From contig NZ_QGGG01000007.1 of assembly GCF_003148475.1 (NCBI RefSeq), forward strand, positions 1 to 64,000: a stretch of DNA of 64,000 bases, given 5' to 3'. How positions within the stretch are numbered: the first letter of the stretch is position 1; each line of letters opens with the position of its first letter. Source of the stretch: Pseudaminobacter salicylatoxidans. GTDB lineage: Bacteria; Pseudomonadota; Alphaproteobacteria; Rhizobiales; Rhizobiaceae. Positions 29,028-37,614 of the stretch are shown here, one piece after another. The notes beneath the pieces are model-generated. The model saw nothing but the letters and a program-made list of their open reading frames with translations. It did no database searches and was not told the DNA's origin. The position numbers and the translations under genes were made by a program.

Positions 29028-30014
29028 TCAGCGTTCGCCGTAGATCTGGTCGAGTAGCGCGCCGGAGGCGAAGTGCTCGGCCTGCACCTTGTCCCAGCCG
29101 CCGAATACGTCCTCGACCGTGACGAGACGCACATCCGGGAACTTGTCCTTGAACTCGGCCGCGACCTTCTCATCGCGCACGCGGTTGTTGTGCTCGGCCA
29201 GTATCTTCTGGCCTTCGGGCGTGTAGAGGAAGTCGAGATAGGTCTTCGCCAGATCGCGCGAGCCGCGCTTGTCGACCACCTTGTCGACAATGGCGACCGG
29301 GAATTCGGCGAGCAGGCTGACCGAAGGCGTGACCTGCTCGAACTTGTCCGCACCGAACTCCTTGCGGATGCCGGCGGTCTCGGATTCGAAGGTGATCAGC
29401 ACGTCACCGATGCCGCGCTCCACAAAGGTGGTGGTGGCGGCGCGCCCACCGGTGTCGAACACCGGCACGTTGTTGAACAGCCTGGTGACGAATTCCTTCA
29501 CCTTCTCCTCGTCGCCCTTGAAGGCTTCCAAAGCATAGGCGGTGGCGGCGAGGTAGGTGTAGCGGGCGTTGCCCGAGGTCTTCGGGTTCGGGAAGATCAC
29601 CTTCACGTCGTCGCGGACCAGGTCGTTCCAGTCCTTGATGTTCTTCGGATTGCCGGCGCGCACCAGGAAGGAGGGCAGCGAATAGAAGGGCGAAGCCTGG
29701 TTGGCGAAGTCGTTCTTCCAGTCGTCGGAAACAAAGCCGTTCTTGACCAGGAAATCAATGTCGGTGATCTGATTGAAAGTCACCACATCGGCTTCCAGTC
29801 CCTCGACGATGGCGCGAGCCTGCTTGGAAGTGCCGGCATGCGACTGGTCGATGGTGACTTCCGGATGCTGGGCGACGAAGGCCTTGTTGACATCGACGAA
29901 CAATTCGCGCGCCACGTCATAGGAGGCGTTGAGCAGCTTGTCGGCGGCAAGGGCGGAGGCGGGGGCGGCGAGCAGGCCGGCAATGGCCGCGCCGACGAGC
30001 AGGAAACGTCTCAT
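29028..30014 (-). CDS. sulfate-binding periplasmic protein, copy 1
   Basis: Periplasmic receptor (Sbp/CysP family), 328 residues. Signal peptide MRRFLLVGAAIAGLLAAPAS with cleavage near ALA-ADK. Family landmarks are LLNASYDVARELFVDVNKAF, SHAGTSKQARAIVEGLEADV, FPNPKTSGNARYTYLA and PVFDTGGRAATTTFVERGIG, which line the oxyanion pocket in Sbp proteins. Start: ATG at 30014 with GGAG eight bases upstream; a GTG three codons earlier is possible. First gene of operon 1. The 5' region carries overlapping TTGGAA/TTCCAA palindromes. Confidence 0.93.
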   Translation of the reverse strand: MRRFLLVGAAIAGLLAAPASALAADKLLNASYDVARELFVDVNKAFVAQHPEVTIDQSHAGTSKQARAIVEGLEADVVTFNQITDIDFLVKNGFVSDDWKNDFANQASPFYSLPSFLVRAGNPKNIKDWNDLVRDDVKVIFPNPKTSGNARYTYLAATAYALEAFKGDEEKVKEFVTRLFNNVPVFDTGGRAATTTFVERGIGDVLITFESETAGIRKEFGADKFEQVTPSVSLLAEFPVAIVDKVVDKRGSRDLAKTYLDFLYTPEGQKILAEHNNRVRDEKVAAEFKDKFPDVRLVTVEDVFGGWDKVQAEHFASGALLDQIYGER

Positions 30015-30156
30015 TGGTCTCACTCCAGATTTGGAAAAATGCCCGGCTGGCGGGTATGTGCCGCCAAACTAGCGAATGGCCCTTCCGGCAGCGAGGAAGT
30101 GGCTACCCCCGCGATGCCGAAGCAAGGAAATGCTGATGCGTCGGGATCATCCCAAT

Positions 30157-30185
30157 TGGAAAGTTATTCCAAATGGGCTGGAATC
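30157..30185 (-). promoter_or_regulatory. overlapping palindromes upstream of sbp1
   Basis: TTGGAA-N5-TTCCAA (30157-30173) overlaps ATTCCA-N7-TGGAAT (30167-30185); both are perfect. They lie about 145-170 bases upstream of sbp1 in the 384-base spacer between sbp1 and the hydrolase gene on the other strand. The rest of that spacer (30015-30398) holds no gene that I can support. Candidate operator for sulfate operon 1. Confidence 0.42.
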
Positions 30186-30398
30186 GATCGGGTGTGATCC
30201 GGAACAGGCGAGGTCCAGGCAAAATCATTTTGCGCAAAAACCGATTCCGCGCGGTTCCGAGGCGGAGCGGAAAGCTGTTCCGCACAGCGGGGAAAATGCG
30301 CAATCACGCGCCCTGCACCGGCGGAGGCGTTTTTCTAGAATGGGGTGTTTTCGGATCGGCAAATCCGATCTGCGATGCGGCAACCACAGGAGTGCAGC

Positions 30399-30959
30399 AT
30401 GACCACCACCCTCATACTTCCCGGCTTCAATGGTTCCGGCGAGGACCATTGGCAGCGCCACTGGCTGGCGGACCATGACGATGCGGTCCTTGTCGGCCAG
30501 GAGCATTGGGGCGAGCCAGTGCTGGAGGATTGGCTTTACAATCTGGAAAGCGAACTGATTGCGCATCCGGGCGCCATTCTGGTGGCGCACAGCCTGGGCT
30601 GCATCCTTGCGGCCAACCTGGCGGGGCGTCCCGCGGCCGAGCATGTCGGCGGAGCGGTGCTGGTCGCACCCTGCGACATCGACGTGACCAATGTAAAGCA
30701 TCCGGGCCTGATCGATTTCGGCGCCATGCCGCGCCGGCGGTTGCCTTTCCCGTCGATCCTCGTCGCCAGCCGCAACGACAGCTACATGGAATTCGACACA
30801 GCGCGCCAATATGCCGGCATCTGGGGCAGTGGGCTGGTCGATCTCGGCAATGCCGGCCATATCAACGTGGCGAGCGGCTTCGGCCGTTGGGAAGACGGCT
30901 ACGCGTTGGCTTCGAATTTTCGGTTTGAGCGCGAGAGCGTCGTTTCCCGGGCGGCCTGA
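30399..30959 (+). CDS. RBBP9/YdeN-family alpha/beta hydrolase
   Basis: Small serine hydrolase of 186 residues. Landmarks are ILPGFNGSGEDHWQRHW at the N-terminus, the nucleophile elbow AHSLGC (Ser about residue 67), the acid in ASRNDSYM (Asp about 127) and GNAGHINVASGFG (catalytic His). The RBBP9/YdeN family hydrolyses small esters; the physiological substrate is unknown. Start: ATG at 30399 with AGGAG six bases upstream; an earlier frame opening lacks a signal. It sits alone on the plus strand between two minus-strand sulfate operons and is followed by a hairpin. Confidence 0.9.
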   Translation: MTTTLILPGFNGSGEDHWQRHWLADHDDAVLVGQEHWGEPVLEDWLYNLESELIAHPGAILVAHSLGCILAANLAGRPAAEHVGGAVLVAPCDIDVTNVKHPGLIDFGAMPRRRLPFPSILVASRNDSYMEFDTARQYAGIWGSGLVDLGNAGHINVASGFGRWEDGYALASNFRFERESVVSRAA

Positions 30960-30965
30960 CGCGTG

Positions 30966-30995
30966 ACTGGCGACCTGTCCCGAGAGGTCGCCAGT
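30966..30995. terminator. stem-loop between the hydrolase and cysA2
   Basis: ACTGGCGACCT (30966-30976) pairs perfectly with AGGTCGCCAGT (30985-30995) around GTCCCGAG. No T-run on either strand. It starts seven bases after the hydrolase stop. Its core GGCGACCTGTCCC is identical to that of the hairpin after ilvD (3260-3290). Confidence 0.5.
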
Positions 30996-31129
30996 GGCCT
31001 GAATTCAATCACGCTGACGCCGGCAGAGACTTTTCGTCCCGCCGTGCTGGTGGCCATGCTTCGGCGTAACCGCTGTCAAAGCTGGCGCAGATAGATCGGG
31101 CTGGCCCGGAACATCCGAAAGCACCTCTT

Positions 31130-32173
31130 TCACGCCTCCGCGGGAAACACCTTCCAGCGGCGCGGGCGGAAGGCGACGCGGCTTTTCTGCGCGGCCGGGT
31201 GTTCTATCGGCAGCTCGATTTCCACCATTTCGCGCGCACCGCCAATCTCCAGTTCCACGCGCCGCGTGCCGGCCACGCGGCGGCTGGCTGCGACCGTCCC
31301 CGCGATGCAGCCGCTGCATCCGTCGAGCAGTTCGATATCGTGCGGGCGGAAATAGAGCGTCGCCTTGCCGTCCGGCGCATCGGGCGCGGCAAGCCCGATA
31401 GGCCGGTCGGTGATCCAGAGCTGGCCGTCCTCGATCCTCACCGGCAATGAACTGGAGTCGCCGACGAAGCCATAGACAAAGGGCGAGTTGGGCGTATCGT
31501 AGACCTCATCGGCGGTGCCGACCTGTTCGATGCTGCCCTGGCTCATGACGACCACGCGGTCGGCCAGTTCCAGCGCCTCCTCCTGGTCGTGGGTCACGAA
31601 GACCGTGGTGTGGCCGGTGGCGTCGTGGATTTCGCGCAGCCAGCGGCGCAGTTCGCGCCGCACCTGTGCGTCGAGCGCGCCGAACGGCTCGTCGAGCAGC
31701 AGCACCTTGGGCTCGATTGCCATGGCGCGCGCCAGTGCCACGCGCTGGCGCTGGCCACCTGAAAGCTGCGCCGGGTAGCGTTTTTCCAGTCCCGAAAGCT
31801 GAACCAGATCAAGCAATTCCGAGGCGCGCCGGTGGATTTCAGCGTTGGTGGGGCGTGTTGCACCGGGGCGCACTTTCAGACCGAATCCGATATTTTCGGC
31901 CACCGTCATATGCCGGAACAACGCATAGTGCTGGAACACGAAGCCGACATTGCGCTCCTGAATGCTGCGATGCGAAGCGTCCTCGTCGCCGAAATAGATT
32001 TTTCCGCGCGTCGGCTTTTCCAGCCCGGCGATCAGGCGCAGCAGCGTCGTCTTGCCCGAGCCGGACGGCCCCAGCAGCGCGATCAACTCGCCCGACTTGA
32101 TGTCGAGCGAGATGTCGTGAAGTGCCGCGAAGCGATCGAACTCCTTGCGCACATTGGCAACGCGAACTTCCAT
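31130..32173 (-). CDS. cysA: sulfate/thiosulfate ABC ATPase CysA, copy 2
   Basis: ATP-binding subunit of the second sulfate importer, 347 residues. Walker [13 protein letters not shown], signature [15 protein letters not shown], Walker [21 protein letters not shown] and a TOBE-like C-terminal domain. It differs from copy 1 at many positions, notably [20 protein letters not shown] and the whole C-terminal third, so this is an old duplication or independent acquisition. ATG at 32173 with GAGGG seven bases upstream; the frame opens far upstream inside cysW2. Confidence 0.93.
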   Translation of the reverse strand: MEVRVANVRKEFDRFAALHDISLDIKSGELIALLGPSGSGKTTLLRLIAGLEKPTRGKIYFGDEDASHRSIQERNVGFVFQHYALFRHMTVAENIGFGLKVRPGATRPTNAEIHRRASELLDLVQLSGLEKRYPAQLSGGQRQRVALARAMAIEPKVLLLDEPFGALDAQVRRELRRWLREIHDATGHTTVFVTHDQEEALELADRVVVMSQGSIEQVGTADEVYDTPNSPFVYGFVGDSSSLPVRIEDGQLWITDRPIGLAAPDAPDGKATLYFRPHDIELLDGCSGCIAGTVAASRRVAGTRRVELEIGGAREMVEIELPIEHPAAQKSRVAFRPRRWKVFPAEA

Positions 32174-32211
32174 GAAATTACCCTCGTCTCTCGAATGCGC
32201 TCGCAGATTCT

Positions 32212-33102
32212 CTAATGTCCGCGGCTGGCGGCGATGGCGTGGCCGTAGCGGATTTCCAGTATGGTCTTGAGCACCAGCGTCAGCAGCGCCAGCCCCGCCA
32301 GCAGCGAGGCGACCGCAAAGGCGCCGACGGCGTTGTATTCGTTGTAAAGAATCTCGACATGCAGCGGCATCGTGTTGGTGAGGCCGCGTATGTGACCCGA
32401 TACGACCGAAACCGCGCCGAACTCGCCCATGGCGCGCGCGTTGCACAGAAGCACGCCGTAGAGCAGGCCCCATTTGATGTTGGGCAGCGTTACATACCAG
32501 AAGGTCTGCCAGCCATTGGCGCCGAGCGAGAGCGCCGCTTCCTCGTCGCCGGTTCCCTGATCCTGCATCAGCGGGATCAACTCACGCGCCACGAAGGGGA
32601 AGGTGACGAAGATCGTGGCCAGCACGATGCCCGGCACCGCAAACAGGATTTCGATGCCATGGCTCTTCAGCCAGGGGCCGAGCAGGCTGTTGGCGCCGAA
32701 AAGCAGGACATAGACGAGACCCGAAATGACCGGCGAGACCGAGAAGGGCAGGTCGATCAGCGTCGTCAGGAAGGCCTTGCCCTTGAATTCGAACTTGGCG
32801 ATCGCCCAGGCTGCGGCCACACCGAAGACGAGGTTGAGCGGCACGGCAATGGCCGCGACCAGAAGCGTCAGGCGGATCGCGGCGATGCTGTCCGGCTCCA
32901 CGATCGCTTCCATGTAGGGAGCCCAGCCTCTCTTGAACGCCTCGGCGAAGACGAGGATCAGCGGCAGCAGCAGAAAGACGGCGATGAAGGCGAACACCAC
33001 CGCCAGTACCGTCCAGCGGGTTGCCCGATTTTCGGTGACGGCCGATGCCGTGGTGCCCGTGTCGCGGGTGTCGGCCGCTGCGGTGAAGGACAGGTCAACC
33101 AT
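32212..33102 (-). CDS. cysW: sulfate ABC permease CysW, copy 2
   Basis: Channel subunit, 296 residues. Family sequence: [40 protein letters not shown] with EAA loop [20 protein letters not shown], and [20 protein letters not shown]. The ATG at 33102 overlaps the cysT2 stop by eight bases (ATGGTTGA), implying coupling. It lacks the C-terminal extension of copy 1. Confidence 0.93.
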   Translation of the reverse strand: MVDLSFTAAADTRDTGTTASAVTENRATRWTVLAVVFAFIAVFLLLPLILVFAEAFKRGWAPYMEAIVEPDSIAAIRLTLLVAAIAVPLNLVFGVAAAWAIAKFEFKGKAFLTTLIDLPFSVSPVISGLVYVLLFGANSLLGPWLKSHGIEILFAVPGIVLATIFVTFPFVARELIPLMQDQGTGDEEAALSLGANGWQTFWYVTLPNIKWGLLYGVLLCNARAMGEFGAVSVVSGHIRGLTNTMPLHVEILYNEYNAVGAFAVASLLAGLALLTLVLKTILEIRYGHAIAASRGH

Positions 33103-33946
33103 AGCGCTTGCGGCTCCATGTCTGGATCAGGTTGATGACCAGCAGCATCAGGAAGGAGAGCGCCAGCATGATCGTGGCGATGCCGGTGGCGGCGGCGTAG
33201 CTGTATTCCTCCAGCCGGATGACGATCAGAAGCGGCGCGATTTCAGACACATAGGGCAGGTTGCCTGCGATGAAGATGACCGAGCCGTATTCGCCCACGC
33301 CGCGCGCGAAGGCGAGCGCGAAACCGGTGAGGATCGCAGGCGCAAGGCCGGGCAGCAGCACGCGCGAAATGGTCTGGAAGCGGCTGGCGCCGAGGGTGGC
33401 GGCGGCTTCCTCGACCTCCTTGTCGATCTCCTCGATGATGGGCTGCACGGTGCGCACCACGAAGGGCAGGCCGATGAAGATCAATGCGATGACGATGCCG
33501 AGCGGCGTATAGGCCACCTTGATGCCGAGCGGGGCAAGCAGGTTGCCGATCCAGCCCCGTGGCGCGTAGAGCGAGGTGAGTGCGATGCCCGCCACCGCCG
33601 TCGGCAGGGCAAAGGGCAGATCCACCATGGCGTCGATGACGCGTCGACCCGGAAAGCGGTAGCGCACCAGCGCCCACGCCACCAGCGTGCCGAACACGAC
33701 ATTGACGGCCGCCGCCGCGAGCGCGGTGCCGAAACTCACCTCCAGCGCTTTTACCGTGCGCCGGTCGGTGGCGATTGCCCAGAAATCGGACCATCCCAGC
33801 GCCGCCGTGTGCCAGACGAGGCCGGAAAGCGGGATGAGGATGATGAGCGTGAGATAGGTGAGCGTGAAGCCGAGCGTCAGTCCGAAACCCGGAATGACGC
33901 TCGTCTGCCTGAACCTCCACCCTGTTTCGGCTTGCGTCGTGGTCAT
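33095..33946 (-). CDS. cysT: sulfate ABC permease CysT, copy 2
   Basis: Partner channel subunit, 283 residues. Segments [60 protein letters not shown] (EAA loop) and [20 protein letters not shown] are typical. I start at the ATG at 33946 (GGGAA just upstream; protein begins [12 protein letters not shown]); the open frame continues upstream out of the family. Separated from sbp2 by a long imperfect hairpin. Confidence 0.93.
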   Translation of the reverse strand: MTTTQAETGWRFRQTSVIPGFGLTLGFTLTYLTLIILIPLSGLVWHTAALGWSDFWAIATDRRTVKALEVSFGTALAAAAVNVVFGTLVAWALVRYRFPGRRVIDAMVDLPFALPTAVAGIALTSLYAPRGWIGNLLAPLGIKVAYTPLGIVIALIFIGLPFVVRTVQPIIEEIDKEVEEAAATLGASRFQTISRVLLPGLAPAILTGFALAFARGVGEYGSVIFIAGNLPYVSEIAPLLIVIRLEEYSYAAATGIATIMLALSFLMLLVINLIQTWSRKRYG

Positions 33947-34001
33947 GTGTTCCCGATCTTCGTCATACCGGCCACTTTTCGCGGCACTATCATAGCATGC
34001 C

Positions 34002-34052
34002 TGCCGGGGCGGATGACGCAGCTTGAAGAAGACGACGTCATTCGCCCCGGCA
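34002..34052 (-). terminator. intercistronic stem-loop between sbp2 and cysT2
   Basis: TGCCGGGGCG-G-ATGACG (34002-34018) pairs with CGTCAT-T-CGCCCCGGCA (34036-34052), 16 pairs with one mismatch, closing a 17-base loop. It begins 18 bases after the sbp2 stop on the minus strand. Same placement as the hairpin in operon 1, with unrelated sequence. Confidence 0.6.
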
Positions 34053-34070
34053 AGGTCGCTTGGGAGGCCG

Positions 34071-35099
34071 TTATTGGCCGGGCTTGTAGAGCTGGTCGAA
34101 GATGCCGCCGTCGCCGAAATGCTCAGGCTGGACCTTCTTCCAGCCACCGAAGATCGGATCGTCGATGGTGACGAGCTTGAGTTCGGGCAGCTTCTGCAGG
34201 TCTTCGGACGGCACCAGTTCCGGCTTGGACGGCCGGTAGTGGTGTTTCGCGGCGATGCGCTGGCCTTCCTCCGAATAAAGATATTCGAGATAGGCTTCGG
34301 CCACCTTGCGCGTGCCCTTGGCATCGACATTGCCGTCCACGACCGCGACCGGTGGCTCGGCGAGGATGGAGGAGGGCGGGATCACGATGTCGAACTGGTC
34401 CGCACCGAATTCATCGAGCGCCAGATAAGCCTCGTTTTCCCAGGCCAGTAGAACGTCGCCCAGTCCGCGCTCGGCAAAAGTCACGGTCGAGCCACGCGCG
34501 CCGGTGTCGAGCACCGGCACATGCTTGTAGAGGGTGCCGATATAGTCCTTGATCCTGGCCTCGTCGCCGCCATACTCCTTGTAAGCCCAGGCCCAGGCTG
34601 CGAGGTAGTTCCAGCGCGCCCCGCCCGAGGTCTTGGGGTTCGGCGTGATGATCTGGACATCGTCCTTCACCAGATCGCCCCAATCCTTGATGCCCTTTGG
34701 GTTGCCCTTGCGGACCAGGAAAATGATGGTCGAGGTGTAGGGCGAGGAGTTGTTGGGCAGCTTGCCGCGCCAGTCGGGCGCAATCTTCCTGGTCTTTTCG
34801 GCTATGGCGTCGATGTCGCTTTCCAACGCCAGCGTCACGACGTCCGCATCGAGACCGTCGATCACGGCGCGTGCCTGCTTGCCGGAGCCGCCATGCGAGG
34901 CGCGGATGGTGACGGTTTCGCCTGTCTCTGCCTTCCAGTGTTTTGCGAAGGCCTCGTTGTAGTCCTTGTAGAGTTCGCGGGTTGGGTCGTAGGAGACGTT
35001 GAGGATCGTCGTGTCGGCAAATGCGAAGCCGAGAATCCCGAACTGCACTGCACCGGCAAGGAGGCCGGCAAGAAGGAAACGCGGTCGAAATTGAGTCAT
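34071..35099 (-). CDS. sulfate-binding periplasmic protein, copy 2
   Basis: Periplasmic receptor, 342 residues. Signal peptide [20 protein letters not shown] with cleavage near AFA-DTT. Mature start [20 protein letters not shown] is closer to classical Sbp ([10 protein letters not shown]) than copy 1 (ASYDVARELF). Further landmarks are [40 protein letters not shown] and [20 protein letters not shown]. Start: ATG at 35099 with GGAGG five bases upstream; an earlier ATG four codons back lacks a signal. First gene of operon 2. Confidence 0.94.
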   Translation of the reverse strand: MTQFRPRFLLAGLLAGAVQFGILGFAFADTTILNVSYDPTRELYKDYNEAFAKHWKAETGETVTIRASHGGSGKQARAVIDGLDADVVTLALESDIDAIAEKTRKIAPDWRGKLPNNSSPYTSTIIFLVRKGNPKGIKDWGDLVKDDVQIITPNPKTSGGARWNYLAAWAWAYKEYGGDEARIKDYIGTLYKHVPVLDTGARGSTVTFAERGLGDVLLAWENEAYLALDEFGADQFDIVIPPSSILAEPPVAVVDGNVDAKGTRKVAEAYLEYLYSEEGQRIAAKHHYRPSKPELVPSEDLQKLPELKLVTIDDPIFGGWKKVQPEHFGDGGIFDQLYKPGQ

Positions 35100-35124
35100 G
35101 TCTGCCTCCATTGAACATCCATAC

Positions 35125-35141
35125 TCTATCGACTTGGTAGA
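35125..35141 (-). promoter_or_regulatory. inverted repeat upstream of sbp2
   Basis: TCTAT-N7-GTAGA, 26-42 bases upstream of the sbp2 ATG. Half-site and spacing match the perfect GTCTAT-N7-ATAGAC site at 25352-25370 near the Rrf2 gene, with one mismatch between arms. It could be the Rrf2 operator controlling sulfate operon 2. Confidence 0.42.
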
Positions 35142-35303
35142 ATTTGAACGCGCCGGTTCGTCCCAAATTTAGGGCGTCGGGCAATTTTTCGTCACTGCGG
35201 CCACGGCCAGGGCGAAATTATTTTCCCGGCGGGATGAACTCACCGCGCGTCATTGTGGTTCCGGCGTTGTCTGGCGGATGGTGTGGATCCGGGGAAATTC
35301 CCC

Positions 35304-37385
35304 TCACTCCACGAACACCTTCACACTCGCCGCGCGGCCAGCCGCGTCGATGACGGTCAGCGTCGAGTAGCCGGTGCCGTCCGGTTGCCAGGTTGCGGTG
35401 CGGCGGCGGGAAGGCTCTTCCAGCGGCTTGCCGTTGGCCAGCCAGCGGAAGGGAGCGCGGCCGCCTTGCAATTTCAGCACCAGCGGCGAGGCGGCACTGG
35501 ATGCCGCAGCGAGGTCCACATGCGCGCCATCGGGGGGAAAGACGATCTGCGGCGCGGGTTCTGTCGCAGAGATCGCTAAGAGGCCATCGGCTGTCGTCGA
35601 GAAGCGCTGCAACGTTACCGGCAGGTCGGAACGGGCGGTGCGGAAAGCGCCCGCCGGCGCGCGCGGCAGCGGCACGGCGGCAAGGCCCGATCTGGCAAAA
35701 GCCTCGAACAGGATGGGCGCTGCGGAAACATAGCCCGAAAGGCCGGGCACAGAGCCGGCATCCGCGCGTCCGACCCAGACGCCCAGCACGTACCGGCCAT
35801 CGTAGCCGACCGACCAGGCATCGCGATAGCCGTAAGAGGTGCCGGTCTTGTAGGCGATACCGCGCCGCGCGGCACCTTCCGGCGGCTTCACGCCCGACAA
35901 AATATCGGCGATCTGCCAGGTGGCGCGCTCTTCCAGCACCATGCCGCCACTATCGCGAATCGGCCCCGCCTCGGTGCCGTCGCGCAGGGTACGCGCCTTT
36001 CCGCCGTTGGCGAGGCCGGTATAGAGCTGCACGAGATTGCGCAGCGACAGGCCCACACCACCGAGACCGATGGCCAGTCCCGGCGCTTCCGCCTTGGGCA
36101 AGGCCGGTGTTACGCCTGCCTGCCGAAAACGCGCCAGCAGGCGGCTTGGCCCGACTGCGTCGAGCAGGCGCACCGCCGGCACGTTGAGCGACAGTTGCAG
36201 CGCCTGCCGCACGCTGACATCGCCCTGATAGCTCATGTCGAAATTGCGCGGGCGATAGCCGCCGAAATCGGCCGGCCGATCCTCGATCAGCGTTTCCTGC
36301 GCAATCAGGCCCTGTTCCATCGCCAGTCCGTAGATGAACGGTTTCAGCGTTGAGCCGGGCGAGCGCACCGCGCGGGTCATGTCGATCCAACCGGAGCGAC
36401 TGCCGTCGAAATAGTCGGCCGAGCCGACCTCGCCGAGGATTTCGCCATTCAGGGAATCCGCAAGCACCATGGCGACGGAAATGCGCGGGCCGAGCCGGGC
36501 GGCAGCACTTGCGGCAACGGCTTCCAGCCCTTGCTGCACGCGCCTGCTCAAGGTCAGCTTGTGGCGGATTTCGGAAGGCGCTTTGCGCAGTGCAATGTCG
36601 GCGACATGCGGGGCCAGGGCGGGCAGGGCCAGGCGCGTGCCGGAAACGGGTTCGGCGGCGGCTCGATTGGCTTCGCGCTCGGTCAGCACGCTTGCGGTCA
36701 CCATGCGCTTGAGCACGCGGTCGCGCGCGGCCTGCGCGCCTTCGCGGTTGCGGTCGGGCCGGCGGCGCTCGGGCAGTTGCGGCAGGGCAACCAGCAATGC
36801 CGCCTGCGAGACGGTGAGCCGGCGCGGCTCCTTGCCGAAATAGGCGAGGCTGGCGGCGCGCACGCCTTCAAGATTGCCGCCATAGGGCGCGAGCGTCAGA
36901 TAGCGTTGAAGGATTTCGGTCTTGGACAGCCGCCGCTCGATTTGCAGGGCGCGCAACGTCTGCAACAGCTTGGAGCCGAAGCTGCGGCTTTCGCGCGGCT
37001 CGATCAGCCGCGCAAGCTGCATGGAAAGCGTGGAGCCGCCGGAAACGATGCGGCCATTGCCAGCAAACTGTTTTGCCGCGCGCAACAAAGCCAGCGGGTC
37101 GATGCCGCGATGGTCGAAGAAGCGCTTGTCCTCATAGGCGATCAGCATCTTCACGAATCGCGAATCGACCTCGTCGAGATGGGTGTCGAGCCGCCAATAG
37201 CCGTCTGGCGTCGCATAGGCGCGCAAAAGCGCGCCGTCGCGGTCCAGCACTTCCGTCGAGACGGCGAGCCGCGCCGGCAGCGGCGGGGGATAGGCGCGGT
37301 CGAGGGCGTAGAGAGCGCCGACCGCGATGGCGGCCAAGAAGATAACAATGGCGGCGGAGAGTGCGAGTTTGCGGAGGCGTGTCAC
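35304..37385 (-). CDS. pbpC: penicillin-binding protein 1C
   Basis: Bifunctional peptidoglycan synthase anchored in the inner membrane, 693 residues. An N-terminal helix is followed by the GT51 transglycosylase (AYEDKRFFDHRGIDPLALLR, catalytic Glu near residue 85; GGSTLSMQLARL), the transpeptidase with SPGSTLKPFIYG (Ser345-Lys348), SLNVPAVRLL and YKTGTSYGYRDAW, and a C-terminal PBP1C-specific BiPBP_C domain (about 605-693). The GTG at 37385 has GGAGG six bases upstream; an earlier TTG does not. It lies downstream of the alpha-2-macroglobulin gene, the classic partnership. Confidence 0.94.
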   Translation of the reverse strand: MTRLRKLALSAAIVIFLAAIAVGALYALDRAYPPPLPARLAVSTEVLDRDGALLRAYATPDGYWRLDTHLDEVDSRFVKMLIAYEDKRFFDHRGIDPLALLRAAKQFAGNGRIVSGGSTLSMQLARLIEPRESRSFGSKLLQTLRALQIERRLSKTEILQRYLTLAPYGGNLEGVRAASLAYFGKEPRRLTVSQAALLVALPQLPERRRPDRNREGAQAARDRVLKRMVTASVLTEREANRAAAEPVSGTRLALPALAPHVADIALRKAPSEIRHKLTLSRRVQQGLEAVAASAAARLGPRISVAMVLADSLNGEILGEVGSADYFDGSRSGWIDMTRAVRSPGSTLKPFIYGLAMEQGLIAQETLIEDRPADFGGYRPRNFDMSYQGDVSVRQALQLSLNVPAVRLLDAVGPSRLLARFRQAGVTPALPKAEAPGLAIGLGGVGLSLRNLVQLYTGLANGGKARTLRDGTEAGPIRDSGGMVLEERATWQIADILSGVKPPEGAARRGIAYKTGTSYGYRDAWSVGYDGRYVLGVWVGRADAGSVPGLSGYVSAAPILFEAFARSGLAAVPLPRAPAGAFRTARSDLPVTLQRFSTTADGLLAISATEPAPQIVFPPDGAHVDLAAASSAASPLVLKLQGGRAPFRWLANGKPLEEPSRRRTATWQPDGTGYSTLTVIDAAGRAASVKVFVE

Positions 37386-37441
37386 GGCGCGCCTCCGCAA
37401 TGCGGACGATAAAACCTGAGGGCTTCATCCGCGCCCTCTTC

Positions 37442-37585
37442 CCCCTCTGGCCTACCGTTCCCCACAAGGGGGGAGAGCAGCTGTCGCGACGGGTTTCGCC
37501 GATCACCGGCGTTGCAGGAAAGGTGGCAACGGCGAAGCTCCCCATCTTTTCCCTTGTGGGGGAAATGTCCGGCAGGCCAGAGGGG
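37442..37585. repeat. 144-base palindromic intergenic repeat
   Basis: Ends CCCCTCTGGCCT (37442-37453) and AGGCCAGAGGGG (37574-37585) are perfect inverted copies, and inner blocks TTCCCCACAAGGGGGG and CCCTTGTGGGGGAA also pair, so the whole element folds into a long imperfect cruciform around CACCGGCGTTGCA. This matches a repeat family abundant between genes in Mesorhizobium and relatives. It sits between the macroglobulin and PBP1C genes, where it may reduce read-through or stabilise RNA. Confidence 0.75.
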
Positions 37586-37614
37586 TGTAACTCCACGCAT
37601 CGGCTTTGCACGCC

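Noticed and set aside
30015-30398. CRISPR, tRNA or insertion element in this or other spacers
   Set aside because: No regularly spaced repeats, cloverleaf or transposase remnants seen here or elsewhere in the window.
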